Below the pieces are notes generated by a model. The model worked only from the letters and a program-made list of their open reading frames with translations. It did no database searches and was not told where the DNA came from. A stretch of DNA of 64,000 nt from CAYUTA01 sp964447605 (GTDB taxonomy: Bacteria > Bacillota > Clostridia > Christensenellales > CAG-138): NCBI GenBank assembly GCA_964447605.1, contig CAYUTA010000002.1:1-64000 (forward strand). The letters are read 5' to 3'. Made by a program: the position numbers and the translations under genes. Positions 25,634 to 34,698 of the stretch are shown here, one piece after another. Position 1 is the stretch's first letter; every line of letters begins with the position of its first letter.

Positions 25634-28201
25634 TTATGGTTGCCCCGTGACGGCCGGCGTCCAGTATTTTGCGTTATAGAGGTCGGTCAGCCGGTAGGTC
25701 ATGCGGTAATTGTCGTTTCCAACCGTCGCGTTGCCGACGACCCATTCCCCTGTGGCGCTCATCCGCTCGCCAAGATAATAGGCGTCGCTGTATGTGCCGT
25801 CATAGGCATAGTAATCACAAAGGAAATCGATCTGATCGCCGCGCCTGATCTCAATAAGACCCTTGGCGACCGTATCGGCCGTTCCCTTGTAATCCGGCTG
25901 CGCGCCGAGTACAACGCCATATGGATTGGCCTCGTCAAACACAAGGATGATGTTGACGCGTTCGCCGTTTAACATGGCGGGCACGCGCCCCGTAAAGGCA
26001 TCGCCGCCGTCTACGTTCGACCGGCTGATGAAATAGTAGGCGACGATCTGTCCGTTGAGCGACAGCCAGGTTCCGTCGTATTCCATCACAAGATCGCCGT
26101 CTTCGTTCCAGTCCATCACCGTATCGAGGCCAAGATCGATGTACCCTTCGCCATCGTCAAGGAAGACGTTCTGCTCAAGCGTTTTCACAAACGACCACTG
26201 CTCCTCGGACAGCGCGAGCACCATCCGCCCATTTTTTTCCGTCAGCATCAGGTTGGCAAAGTTGGCGGCGGTTGCCGTTTTGGTAAAATACTGCTTTGAG
26301 GCGCCGAGCAGCCCCCTGTTGACCCAGCTGCTGTCCGCATCGCCCGTCACGGCGGACAGGTCGCGGCTTTGCAGCAGCGTCTCAAGCAGCGCCGACACCA
26401 TATCCGCCGAGCCATAGGAGGACGCGGAGGAAGAATCCGCGGACGAGCCGCCGGCCTGTTCAAGCAGGCTGCCCAGCAGGCTGCCGGAGGAATCGCCGAG
26501 CAACGAACCGAGCGGATTGCCGCTGCCGCCGGAGACCACGCTGCCGCCCGCCGCCATCGAGGCAAAGTCGGTAATGCACTTGGCATAGCTGTCGTCGACG
26601 CCGATCTTTTGATAGGTCGCCACCGCCGTGCTCACGCTGCGCAGCGAGTTGTATGGAAAATAGATGGAGAGTCCGTTTGCATGCGAAAGGTTCGCGCCCA
26701 CGCGGTTATACTTGACGCATCCGCGCAGCGCCCGCGCAAGCGCGTTGCTCTCTTCGGTATCCAGATTCTCGGCAAAATGAATCAGGTCGATCTGATTGAT
26801 TTTTTTGCTTGAGGAAAAGTCGCGCGCGCCGCTCCTTGCGTCGGCGACCAATTGATACTGATCGCCGGCGATCAGATCGCTCGTTGCGATGGAAAACGTT
26901 TTAAACGCCCCGGGCACGGTGCCGGAAAGTTCGGCAAGGTCGGTCAGCGAGAGCGTCGCGCTGCTCTGCGGCGCGGACTGTCGGCTGTACTTGACAAAGT
27001 CGTCGATAATCTGCTTGCCGATATCCACCGTGGACATGGAGGCGTCCTGCGACAGCCGCGTCAGCCAGTTGGTATAGTACCAGCCGGTGCCGGGCTCCGT
27101 GGCTTCGGAAGCAATCAGATAGTCGGCGTACTGCTCGCTCACAAGCGCCGTTTCCAGCCCCGCCATCAGGCACGCGTCAAAGCCGATGAAGTCGAATTTG
27201 CATCCGGCCGCTTTGAGCGCGCCGTCAAACGCGTCGAGCGCCATCGTTCCACTGCCGGTAAACAACTCGTCATAGCCGTATCCGGAGATCGAGCCGCCGC
27301 CATGATCCCACATAATGAGCATATAGCGGTCGGCCGGGAAGTTCTGCCTGCCATAGCGGATAAACTCCGTCAGCGTATCCGCGTCCACCATCGGCTTTTT
27401 GCCCACATCGCTTTCCAGCCGCTTCAGACCGCCCGATTTCACCTGATAAATCTGGCAGGTACGGTTGCTGACCAGCGAATTTTGCCACTTGGATGCACCG
27501 CCCGTTTCTACGAGGATATTGACGTTATCGGAGATGTTCGCGGCGACCATCTCCTCGAGATCATACGTCGCCATTGCGCTCTTGCTCTCGAGATCCGCGC
27601 CGCACATGTAGATAAGAACGGTCGCAGTGTCGTTCCCGTTTCCGCGCAAGTTCGTATAACGCCCGCGCGCCGCTTCGTGCACCGTATAATCCGGTTCGTG
27701 CGCGTGATACGCCGCATCGGATGCGGTCGAAACCGCCGCCGTACCGCCGTTGAGGCTGCCAATAAGCTCGCTCAGGCTACCGGGCGCAACCGTGGGCGGG
27801 CTTGTGCTCACCGGTTCGGAAATCTCCGTCAGACCGCCTGTTTCTCCTGAACCATCGTAATCATAACCTGAAAACGGGCCGCTGCCGGAATACATGCGCA
27901 TCAAAAACCAGACGCCCGCCAGAAGCAGCGCAAGGATGACGATGCGTTTCAAACAACCGCTTCTGCTGCCGCCGGAACCGCTCGCCGCCTTGCCGATCAG
28001 GATTGCGGCAAGGATGCCCAGCAGACCGCCTCCGCCGCCCGCCCGGCCCCCGCCGGAGCCGCCGCTCCCACCGCCGGAAAAGCCGCCGCCTGTGCCGCCG
28101 CCGACCGGGCCGCCTCCAAGTCCGCCGCCGCGCCGGTTTGCATTCCCGCCGCCGGATACAGTCCGCTTCTGCCGGCCGCCCGGCCTGTTTGTTGGACTCA
28201 T
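25634..28201 (-). CDS. Clostripain-type (C11) cysteine protease with Gly-rich N-terminus and membrane anchor
   Basis: An 855-residue protein. Residues 1-80 are mostly Gly, Ser and Arg. A membrane helix follows (about 85-101, IVILALLLAGVWFL). The catalytic C11 domain runs from about 190: YMLIMWDHGGG holds the catalytic His and DFIGFDACLMAG the catalytic Cys. The C-terminal half (about 480-855) includes the family extension and a Ser/Gly-rich linker. C11 enzymes usually cut after Arg or Lys. The N-terminus before the helix would be cytoplasmic and the protease outside. Start ATG 28201 follows GTGGAGGG. The anchor plus glycine-rich tail is uncommon. Confidence 0.88.
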   Translation of the reverse strand: MSPTNRPGGRQKRTVSGGGNANRRGGGLGGGPVGGGTGGGFSGGGSGGSGGGRAGGGGGLLGILAAILIGKAASGSGGSRSGCLKRIVILALLLAGVWFLMRMYSGSGPFSGYDYDGSGETGGLTEISEPVSTSPPTVAPGSLSELIGSLNGGTAAVSTASDAAYHAHEPDYTVHEAARGRYTNLRGNGNDTATVLIYMCGADLESKSAMATYDLEEMVAANISDNVNILVETGGASKWQNSLVSNRTCQIYQVKSGGLKRLESDVGKKPMVDADTLTEFIRYGRQNFPADRYMLIMWDHGGGSISGYGYDELFTGSGTMALDAFDGALKAAGCKFDFIGFDACLMAGLETALVSEQYADYLIASEATEPGTGWYYTNWLTRLSQDASMSTVDIGKQIIDDFVKYSRQSAPQSSATLSLTDLAELSGTVPGAFKTFSIATSDLIAGDQYQLVADARSGARDFSSSKKINQIDLIHFAENLDTEESNALARALRGCVKYNRVGANLSHANGLSIYFPYNSLRSVSTAVATYQKIGVDDSYAKCITDFASMAAGGSVVSGGSGNPLGSLLGDSSGSLLGSLLEQAGGSSADSSSASSYGSADMVSALLETLLQSRDLSAVTGDADSSWVNRGLLGASKQYFTKTATAANFANLMLTEKNGRMVLALSEEQWSFVKTLEQNVFLDDGEGYIDLGLDTVMDWNEDGDLVMEYDGTWLSLNGQIVAYYFISRSNVDGGDAFTGRVPAMLNGERVNIILVFDEANPYGVVLGAQPDYKGTADTVAKGLIEIRRGDQIDFLCDYYAYDGTYSDAYYLGERMSATGEWVVGNATVGNDNYRMTYRLTDLYNAKYWTPAVTGQP

Positions 28202-28341
28202 CGCTTCCCAATCCCTCCACGGTCAAAATTTCCAACCGCCGCCCCGGTCGCCATGTTGCCAGAGCATAAGTAATCATAATATAACATCTTCATAAACTTC
28301 CGTCCAGTTGTGGGCGAATGATTTTTGTGATAAACTAAAGT

Positions 28342-29817
28342 ATGTTTACGCCATATATCGGCCAATTCATACGCAGAGCGTCGGCTTTGTGTATCCTGCC
28401 GGCGCTGATTGCCTGCCTGGGCTGTAAAATCTCTCAGCCTGCGCCGCAGGCAAGCGACGCGCCCATTTTACTGATGCCCGGCGAAGCCGTGCCGGTTTCC
28501 GAAACGGCGCAGGCGCCGGAACCTGCGTCGCGGCCGGGCCTGAGATACCTGTTTTTATTCATTGGCGACGGGATGGGCGCCAACCAGGCGCTCTGCGTCA
28601 ACGAGGCGCTCGCACAGCAAAACAAGCCCTCGCTTTGCTTTACACGGTTTCCCATCCAGGGCGGGACCGTCACCAACAACGTCCACGGCAAGCTGACCGA
28701 TTCCGCGGCCGCGGCAACGGCCATCGCCACCGGGCACAAGACCGCAAACGGCATGCTGGGGCAGGATGCGGAAGGGAACCGCCGCATCACCATCGCCGAG
28801 ACGCTGCATGCGGCAGGCTACGGCGTCGGCGTTCTGACCACGGTTTCGCTCGATAACGCCACGCCGGCCGGTTTCTACGCGCACACGGCCGCACGTACGA
28901 ATTACCGCGAGATCGGGATCGACCTGTTCATCAGCGGCTTCGACTATTTCGCCGGCGGCGGGTTCCATGACGGCGCGGATATCGCCGCGCTTGCCGCGGA
29001 GTTTTCCTATTCCCTCGCCATTGGCGACGCGGCCGCCGACACGGTTCCCGCCGGTTTTAAAATGGTGCTTTCCTCCGAAACACTCGCCGACGACCGCGGC
29101 ATGCCGCTCGCGCTGGATGCGGATGCGGTTCGCGCGGGCCAGCTTGCCCGTAACCTTACGCGCGGCGTCGAACGGCTGGCAGACGATGGCAAGGGCTTTT
29201 TTATCATGGCCGAGGGCGGGCGCATCGACCTCGCCTGCCACTATCATGACCCGGGCGGGCTGTATGCCGAGACGCTCGACTTCGACCTTGCCGTGCAGGC
29301 GGCGGTCGCTTTTTATGAAGCGCATCCGGAGGAGACGCTCATCATTGTGACCGCAGACCACGAAACGGGCGGTTTGGTCCTGGCGGAAGGCGACCGGGCC
29401 GCGCTGGCCCGGCAGGCCGTCTCGTGTGACCGGTTCGACAAGACCCTTGCCGAGCGTTTCAGGGCGGATAAAACCGCTTTCGAGACCGCGTTGCCGGAGA
29501 TCTGCGCGGCATTCGGCCTCTCGGAACCGACCGACGAGGAGCGGGCGTATCTCAAGACCGCATACGGGCATACCCTGAGCGGCAAGCTTACCAAGGCGCA
29601 GGCGCTCGAGCGCTACGGCGTGTATTCGCCCGTGGCCTCCGCTGCGGCAAAGCTGGTGGCGCAGCGCGCCGGGCTTTCCTTCAGCACCCATGGCCACAGC
29701 AGCGTCAACGTGCCCGTGTACGCGCTTGGCCGGGGCGCGGAGCTATTTTCCGGTACGTATGAAAACACCGCAATCGCGGAGAAGATTATGGATCTGGTTG
29801 CGCAATTTGGCGCATAA
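28342..29817 (+). CDS. Alkaline phosphatase, probable lipoprotein
   Basis: A 491-residue alkaline phosphatase superfamily member. Signal peptide with lipobox-like ACLGC (Cys25 or Cys28). Metal and catalytic sites: FIGDGMGAN (Asp), the nucleophile Ser in LTDSAAAATA, TADHETGG, and STHGHSS near the C-terminus. It releases phosphate from monoesters outside the cell. It is transcribed away from the C11 protease. The upstream TTGTGG-17-TAAACT would start the transcript almost at the ATG and no good ribosome site is seen, so the exact start is uncertain. Confidence 0.88.
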   Translation: MFTPYIGQFIRRASALCILPALIACLGCKISQPAPQASDAPILLMPGEAVPVSETAQAPEPASRPGLRYLFLFIGDGMGANQALCVNEALAQQNKPSLCFTRFPIQGGTVTNNVHGKLTDSAAAATAIATGHKTANGMLGQDAEGNRRITIAETLHAAGYGVGVLTTVSLDNATPAGFYAHTAARTNYREIGIDLFISGFDYFAGGGFHDGADIAALAAEFSYSLAIGDAAADTVPAGFKMVLSSETLADDRGMPLALDADAVRAGQLARNLTRGVERLADDGKGFFIMAEGGRIDLACHYHDPGGLYAETLDFDLAVQAAVAFYEAHPEETLIIVTADHETGGLVLAEGDRAALARQAVSCDRFDKTLAERFRADKTAFETALPEICAAFGLSEPTDEERAYLKTAYGHTLSGKLTKAQALERYGVYSPVASAAAKLVAQRAGLSFSTHGHSSVNVPVYALGRGAELFSGTYENTAIAEKIMDLVAQFGA

Positions 29818-29915
29818 GCGGCCGGAAACTCTTTGAGCACACCCGCGTCCGGGGCGGGCGCATATAGCAACGAAAACATTCATAATCCATATGAAAGAAG
29901 GCTGGGAGACGTACG

Positions 29916-31580
29916 ATGAAACTGACATTTTTGGGCGCGACGCATGAGGTGACCGGCAGCTGCTCCTATTTGGAGGTTGGCGGCAAGCGGCTTCTCATCG
30001 ACTACGGAATGGAGCAGGGCCGAAACTTTTTTGAAAACAGCCCCATTCCCATCCATGCCGCGGAACTGGACGCGGTGCTGCTGACGCACGCGCATATCGA
30101 CCATTCCGGCATGTTGCCCCTGCTGTATAAATCCGGCTACCGCGGCGGCGTGCACGCTACACACGCAACCTGCAACCTCTGCGATATCATGCTGCGCGAC
30201 AGTGCGCACATCCAGGAGTTTGAAGCCGAGTGGCGCAACCGCAAGGCGCAGCGCAGCGGCGACGAACCCTATGAGCCGATCTATGACATGGAAGACGCGG
30301 AGGGGCTCATCTCCCAGCTGATCCCCCACCCTTACAACGAGCGCTTCACGCTGGTCGACGGCGTTGAGGTCCGCTTTACCGACGCGGGCCATCTGCTCGG
30401 CTCGGCCAGCATCGAGCTGTGGCTTACCGAGGACGGCGTGCAGAAGAAGCTTGTTTTCTCCGGCGACCTGGGCAACGTCAACCAGCCGCTACTCAACGAT
30501 CCTTCGTGCATTGATGAAGCCGACTATGTGGTGATCGAATCCACCTATGGCGACCGCGTGCACGAGGCGCCGCCGGATTACGCCGCGGCGCTGTCCGCCG
30601 TTTTGCAACGCACCTTTGACCGCGGCGGCAACGTCGTGATCCCGTCGTTTGCCGTGGGCCGCACGCAGGAACTGCTGTACTTTCTGCGGCATATCAAAAA
30701 CGAGGGGCTTGTGCGCGGGCACGACGGGTTCGTCGTTTATGTCGACAGCCCGCTTGCCATTAACGCAACGCGCGTATTCGTCAACAATGGCGACGCCTGT
30801 TACGACAGCGAGGCGCACGCGCTGCTCGAGCAGGGGATCAACCCCATCGCCTGCGACAATCTGATTACCACCCAGACCGCAGACGAAAGCAAGACCATCA
30901 ACTTTGACACGCGCAGAAAGGTGATTATCTCCGCCAGCGGCATGTGCGAGGCGGGCCGCATTAAGCATCATCTCAAGCACAACCTCTGGGATGCGAACAG
31001 CACCATCGTATTCGTGGGGTACCAGGCCGAGGGTACGACGGGCCGCGCGCTGCTCAACGGCGCGGATAAAATCAAGCTCTTTGGCGAGCAGGTGCGCGTG
31101 GGCGCGGAGATTACACAGCTGCCCGGCATCAGCGGGCATGCGGACATCAACGGCCTGACCTACTGGATTGCGCACTATGCGCCCAAGCCGCAAATGGTGT
31201 TTGTCAATCACGGCGATGCGGAGGTTTGCGAGGCGTTCAGCGCGCACCTGCGCAACGATTGCGGGCTTGCCGTCACCGCCCCCTACAGCGGTGCAATCTA
31301 TGATCTTGCGCACAACGCCTATGCCTATGAAGCCGTACCCGTACCGATGGAGGAGCGCCGCGCAAAAGAACCGGCGGCCGGCGAACCGAAGAGCGTCCGA
31401 CAAGAGACCGGCGGCGCACGGCCCAAAAAGCCCGATCCCGCTTCGCCATACGCCAAGCTGCTGCTCTCGCTCGAACGGCTTAGCAGGCTGATTCAAAAAG
31501 GCGAGGGCCGCTCCAACAGCGAGCTCAAGGCCGTCACGCGGCAGCTCAACGATATCGCCGCCGAGTGGGAACGCGACTGA
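29916..31580 (+). CDS. MBL-fold beta-CASP ribonuclease (RNA-specificity domain protein)
   Basis: A 554-residue metallo-beta-lactamase of the CPSF73/KH-less beta-CASP group. Zinc motif HAHIDHSG (His58, His60, Asp62, His63), a later DAGHLLGSASIEL and GDLGN, the beta-CASP insertion (VVIPSFAVGRTQELLYFL), and the C-terminal motifs ISASGMCEAGRIKHHL and SGHADINGL. Such enzymes cut RNA as endo- or exonucleases. The last 60 residues (rich in Lys, Glu, Pro) are a poorly conserved tail. Start ATG 29916 follows GGCTGGGAG. Single gene. Confidence 0.9.
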   Translation: MKLTFLGATHEVTGSCSYLEVGGKRLLIDYGMEQGRNFFENSPIPIHAAELDAVLLTHAHIDHSGMLPLLYKSGYRGGVHATHATCNLCDIMLRDSAHIQEFEAEWRNRKAQRSGDEPYEPIYDMEDAEGLISQLIPHPYNERFTLVDGVEVRFTDAGHLLGSASIELWLTEDGVQKKLVFSGDLGNVNQPLLNDPSCIDEADYVVIESTYGDRVHEAPPDYAAALSAVLQRTFDRGGNVVIPSFAVGRTQELLYFLRHIKNEGLVRGHDGFVVYVDSPLAINATRVFVNNGDACYDSEAHALLEQGINPIACDNLITTQTADESKTINFDTRRKVIISASGMCEAGRIKHHLKHNLWDANSTIVFVGYQAEGTTGRALLNGADKIKLFGEQVRVGAEITQLPGISGHADINGLTYWIAHYAPKPQMVFVNHGDAEVCEAFSAHLRNDCGLAVTAPYSGAIYDLAHNAYAYEAVPVPMEERRAKEPAAGEPKSVRQETGGARPKKPDPASPYAKLLLSLERLSRLIQKGEGRSNSELKAVTRQLNDIAAEWERD

Positions 31581-31788
31581 ACGGTTCCCCCTTCCCACTG
31601 TTCCGGCCAAACTCACAGTTGCGGAACCTGCTCCGTCAATCCCGCCTTGAAAGTATGCTCAAAACCGGGTGATATTGCCCAAAACGGCGGCATGCGGACC
31701 GTTGCGCCCGAAGCGGTCACGGTTTCCATGCACGCCGTTTTATGCAAAAGCGCCCCGCTTTCCGGCGCAATTCCGCCATGTGTATATC

Positions 31789-31818
31789 TTGACGATATAT
31801 TCGTTATTTTGATATAGT
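31789..31818 (+). promoter_or_regulatory. Promoter of the SPT-like/SDR operon
   Basis: TTGACG (31789-31794), 18 bases, TATAGT (31813-31818), about 33 bases before the ATG at 31851, which follows GGGGAG. Confidence 0.65.
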
Positions 31819-31850
31819 GTATAAGTTAAATTGGGATATGGGGAGTTGCT

Positions 31851-33026
31851 ATGGATTTATTTGAAAAGCTCGTGCCAAACGAGCTGGCGGCAAAGGCAAA
31901 GGAGTTGGGCATTTATCCGTACTTTCATGCGCTGGAATCCCGTCAGGATATCGAGGTCGTCATGGAGGGCAGGCGGCGCATCATGCTTGGCTCCAACAAC
32001 TATCTCGGACTGACAGCGCACCCCACGGTCGTCGAGGCCGGCGTGAAAGCCATCGAGCAATACGGAACTGGCTGCTCCGGCTCCCGTTTTCTCAACGGCA
32101 CGCTGGACATGCACATCGAACTGGAAACCGAGCTGGCCGAATTTTTACACAAGGAATCTGTCGTCACCTTTTCAACGGGCTTCCAGAGCAACCTCGGCAT
32201 CATCAGCGCGCTGGTCGGGCGCAACGATTACGTAATCTGTGATAAGGAAAACCATGCCAGCATCTACGACGGCTGCAAGCTCAGCTACGGTAAGATGCTG
32301 CGTTACCGGCATAACGATATGGACGACCTCAAACGTTGTCTGGAGCAGGCGCCGGAATCGGCCGGCATCCTGATTGTCACCGACGGCGTGTTCAGCATGG
32401 GAGGCGATATTGCCAATTTGCCTGAAATTATCCGGCTTGCGCGGCGTTATCATGCGCGCGTAATGGTGGACGACGCGCACGGCCTCGGCGTGCTGGGCGA
32501 CGGCGGCCGCGGTACGGCCAGCCATTTCGGCCTCGAACACGAAGTGGATCTGTACATGGGCACGTTTTCAAAGTCCCTGGCAAGCCTCGGCGGCTACATG
32601 GCCGCAAGCGCGCGCATTGCCGACTTTGTGCGCCACGCATCGCGCCCGTTCATCTTCTCCGCCTCGTTGACCCCTGCCAACTGCGCCTGCGCGCTGGCTT
32701 CGCTGCGCATCCTCAGGGCCGAACCCGAGCGTGTAAAGCGTCTGTATGAAATCACAAAATACGTGCAGGCCGGCCTGACGGCGCGCGGCATTCCGCACCG
32801 GGGAACAGACGTCCCCATCGTTCCGATCTTTACCTACGAACCGTTCCGCACGCTGGATATCGCGCGCCAGATGTATGACGCGGGCGTATACGTCAACCCC
32901 GCTCTGCCGCCCGCCACGCCCATGACAGAATGCCTGCTCAGGACAAGCTATATGGCGACGCATACCGACGTAATTCTTGACGAAGCAATGGATATCATGC
33001 AGCACGTGCTTGCGGAGAACGCCTGA
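31851..33026 (+). CDS. Alpha-oxoamine synthase, serine palmitoyltransferase-like
   Basis: A 391-residue PLP enzyme that joins an amino acid to an acyl-CoA with loss of CO2. The Schiff-base Lys is Lys241 (GTFSKSLASLGG), with His135, Asp207 and His210 (VDDAHGLG) at the PLP site. The segment YGTGCSGSRFLNGTLDMHIE (71-90) and NDYVICDKENHASIYDG follow the bacterial (Bacteroides) serine palmitoyltransferase pattern as I remember it more than BioF (GSGGSR) or Kbl. The next gene is an SDR that could reduce a 3-keto product. This suggests sphingoid-like lipid synthesis. No biotin or threonine genes are near. A 2-amino-3-ketobutyrate ligase or BioF role is the main alternative. Confidence 0.82.
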   Translation: MDLFEKLVPNELAAKAKELGIYPYFHALESRQDIEVVMEGRRRIMLGSNNYLGLTAHPTVVEAGVKAIEQYGTGCSGSRFLNGTLDMHIELETELAEFLHKESVVTFSTGFQSNLGIISALVGRNDYVICDKENHASIYDGCKLSYGKMLRYRHNDMDDLKRCLEQAPESAGILIVTDGVFSMGGDIANLPEIIRLARRYHARVMVDDAHGLGVLGDGGRGTASHFGLEHEVDLYMGTFSKSLASLGGYMAASARIADFVRHASRPFIFSASLTPANCACALASLRILRAEPERVKRLYEITKYVQAGLTARGIPHRGTDVPIVPIFTYEPFRTLDIARQMYDAGVYVNPALPPATPMTECLLRTSYMATHTDVILDEAMDIMQHVLAENA

Positions 33027-33028
33027 TT

Positions 33029-33817
33029 ATGAAAAAAGTAGCAGTTTTAACCGGCGGCAGCAGCGGAATCGGAAGCGCCACAGCACAGATGCTCTCGGAG
33101 GCCGGATATCAGGTTTATGAATTCAGCCGCAGGGGAAGCTCGCGCGGCAAAATTGTCCATATTACCGCAGACGTAACCGACAGGATCTCCGTTTTCCGCG
33201 CCGTCGAGCAGGTGCTTGCCGATGAAGGGCGCATCGACCTGCTGGTCAACAACGCGGGCTTTGGCATCTCCGGCGCGGTGGAATGCACCGAGCCGGCCGA
33301 TGCGCGCGCGCAGCTTGAGGTCAACTTCTTTGGCGCGCTCAACTGCATCCAGGCGGTTCTGCCGGCCATGCGCGTGCAAAAAAGCGGTTGCATCATCAAC
33401 GTCAGCTCTGTCGCCGCGTCGATTGCCATTCCGTTTCAGGCCTTTTACTCCGCAACCAAAGCGGCCGTCAATTCCCTCACGCTGTCGCTGCGCAATGAGG
33501 TAAGACCGTTTGGCATAAGGGCCTGCGCCGTGCAGCCCGGCGATGTAAAGACCGGTTTCACCGCGGCGCGGAAAAAGAGCGCGTCCGGCGCGGAAATTTA
33601 TGGTAACGCGCTTGCGCATGCGGTCGAGGTCATGGAGCACGATGAGCAAAACGGCATGCCGCCCGAGGCCGTGGCAAGGGCTATCTGCCGCGCGGCGGGC
33701 AGCAAAAAACCCAAGGCTTTGTATACCGTAGGCGCGCAGTACAGGCTTTTTGCGTTCATTGCCAAGGTTTTTCCGGCCACGCTGGTCAATTATCTGGTAG
33801 GAAAAATCTATCAGTGA
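33029..33817 (+). CDS. Short-chain dehydrogenase/reductase
   Basis: A 262-residue classical SDR. Cofactor loop TGGSSGIG (8-15), NNAG (74-77), catalytic Ser127, Tyr140 and Lys144 (YSATK). SRR after the second strand favours NADPH. The C-terminus is hydrophobic (LFAFIAKVFPATLVNYLV) and may touch the membrane, as in 3-ketosphinganine and other lipid reductases. It starts 2 bases after the oxoamine synthase stop with GGAGAA inside that gene, so the two are coupled; the likely job is reduction of the ketone made by its partner. Confidence 0.85.
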   Translation: MKKVAVLTGGSSGIGSATAQMLSEAGYQVYEFSRRGSSRGKIVHITADVTDRISVFRAVEQVLADEGRIDLLVNNAGFGISGAVECTEPADARAQLEVNFFGALNCIQAVLPAMRVQKSGCIINVSSVAASIAIPFQAFYSATKAAVNSLTLSLRNEVRPFGIRACAVQPGDVKTGFTAARKKSASGAEIYGNALAHAVEVMEHDEQNGMPPEAVARAICRAAGSKKPKALYTVGAQYRLFAFIAKVFPATLVNYLVGKIYQ

Positions 33818-33873
33818 CGTTTCTCCTTTGCCGGCCGTTCACAAACGCTCAATATCGAAATCCGCAGAGGCCT

Positions 33874-34359
33874 TCACGATTCGAAGTTCCGTTTTAGCGC
33901 CGGACGGCGAATCGCTGAATGGAATTTTAAGTCGATCATCGTACAGGCTGCCGGCTGTGCCAGAGGCTCGACCGTCCGCTTTGGGATCCCGACGCCTTCA
34001 ACGCCGCCAATCAAATCTTTCAACCCAAATACGGGGGCATACGGCCTTGTCGCCATCTGTGCCAGGGCTTTTTGTTTCTCCAAATCAGCGCGATCCGCTT
34101 TGGGACAGGACAGTCTGTCCTTTATCGTTCCGGTTCCCTGCCGAATCACATTCAGAAGATTCCCGACGCTGCCGTTTATGCCGGGCTGTTGTGCTTTGAG
34201 AGAGGGACGGCGCCGGCTTACAACGGTCGGTTCATCGACCGGGATACCCTTCCCTTTTCCGGTTTCTTTCACGACTGAAAAATGACCTGTTCTGAATCTC
34301 TCCCAATCCGGCGCTTTCGCTTCATAATCTGCAAACACGCGGGCTTTTGCCGCCCCCAT
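33874..34359 (-). CDS. Doubtful hypothetical protein (161 residues)
   Basis: A frame whose product begins MGAAKARVFADYEAKAPDWE, is basic, and has no motif I recognise. Arginine codons AGA and AGG are frequent, unlike the CGC-rich neighbours, so if real it is probably foreign or decaying. No convincing ribosome site or promoter is seen. It covers most of an otherwise empty gap, which is the main reason to list it. It may be a chance frame. Confidence 0.22.
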   Translation of the reverse strand: MGAAKARVFADYEAKAPDWERFRTGHFSVVKETGKGKGIPVDEPTVVSRRRPSLKAQQPGINGSVGNLLNVIRQGTGTIKDRLSCPKADRADLEKQKALAQMATRPYAPVFGLKDLIGGVEGVGIPKRTVEPLAQPAACTMIDLKFHSAIRRPALKRNFES

Positions 34360-34616
34360 GCGTGCCGACAGCCTTTTTAAGCAGTCTCGGCAGCAGAACC
34401 GCCCGGCTCATTCAGCCGGCTTTGCAGCCGCTTTCCCCGGTTCCCCGGGCTCGTTCATGCTGCCTGCCATTTCGCCTCCAACCTTCTCAGGCGCCAATGG
34501 CCGAAAGGCTAAAATCGCATCCCGCTCGGTGCAGGCTCGCCGCCGCCAAAATCATTGGATGAACAGTGGGATTGAAATTTGCGATATGGTTATTAAAAAA
34601 ATCTCGAATGGTATGC

Positions 34617-34655
34617 TTTACAAATATATAAGTATGATGTATATTAATTAATATA
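34617..34655 (+). promoter_or_regulatory. Promoter and 16-base palindromic operator of the purine locus
   Basis: TTTACA (34617-34622), 17 bases, TATATT (34640-34645). A perfect palindrome TATATTAATTAATATA (34640-34655) covers the -10 box and the start point, an ideal position for repression. The GntR protein encoded in the same locus is the natural candidate to bind it. The leader to the ATG at 34699 is about 47 bases. Confidence 0.55.
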
Positions 34656-34698
34656 ATACCAATTGCAATTCTGTGTGAAAGGTGGAGACGGAGCGGAT

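Larger units (their letters stand above)
33818..34698. other. Long gap with no clear gene
   Basis: About 880 bases between the SDR and xanthine dehydrogenase genes. It holds a doubtful minus-strand frame (33874-34359), a copy of the ten-base TCCGCAGAGG (33861-33870) that also occurs in two other gaps, a 15-base palindrome AGGACAGTCTGTCCT (34107-34121), and an AT-rich promoter segment at 34560-34660. It could contain a decayed gene. Confidence 0.6.

Noticed and set aside
26852..27850. 332-residue plus-strand frame opposite the C11 protease
   Set aside because: Antisense shadow of a gene with intact catalytic motifs; no ribosome site.
34570..34660. Purine riboswitch ahead of the xanthine dehydrogenase genes
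   Set aside because: GATATGG is present, but the conserved TCTACC loop and the three-way junction are not.
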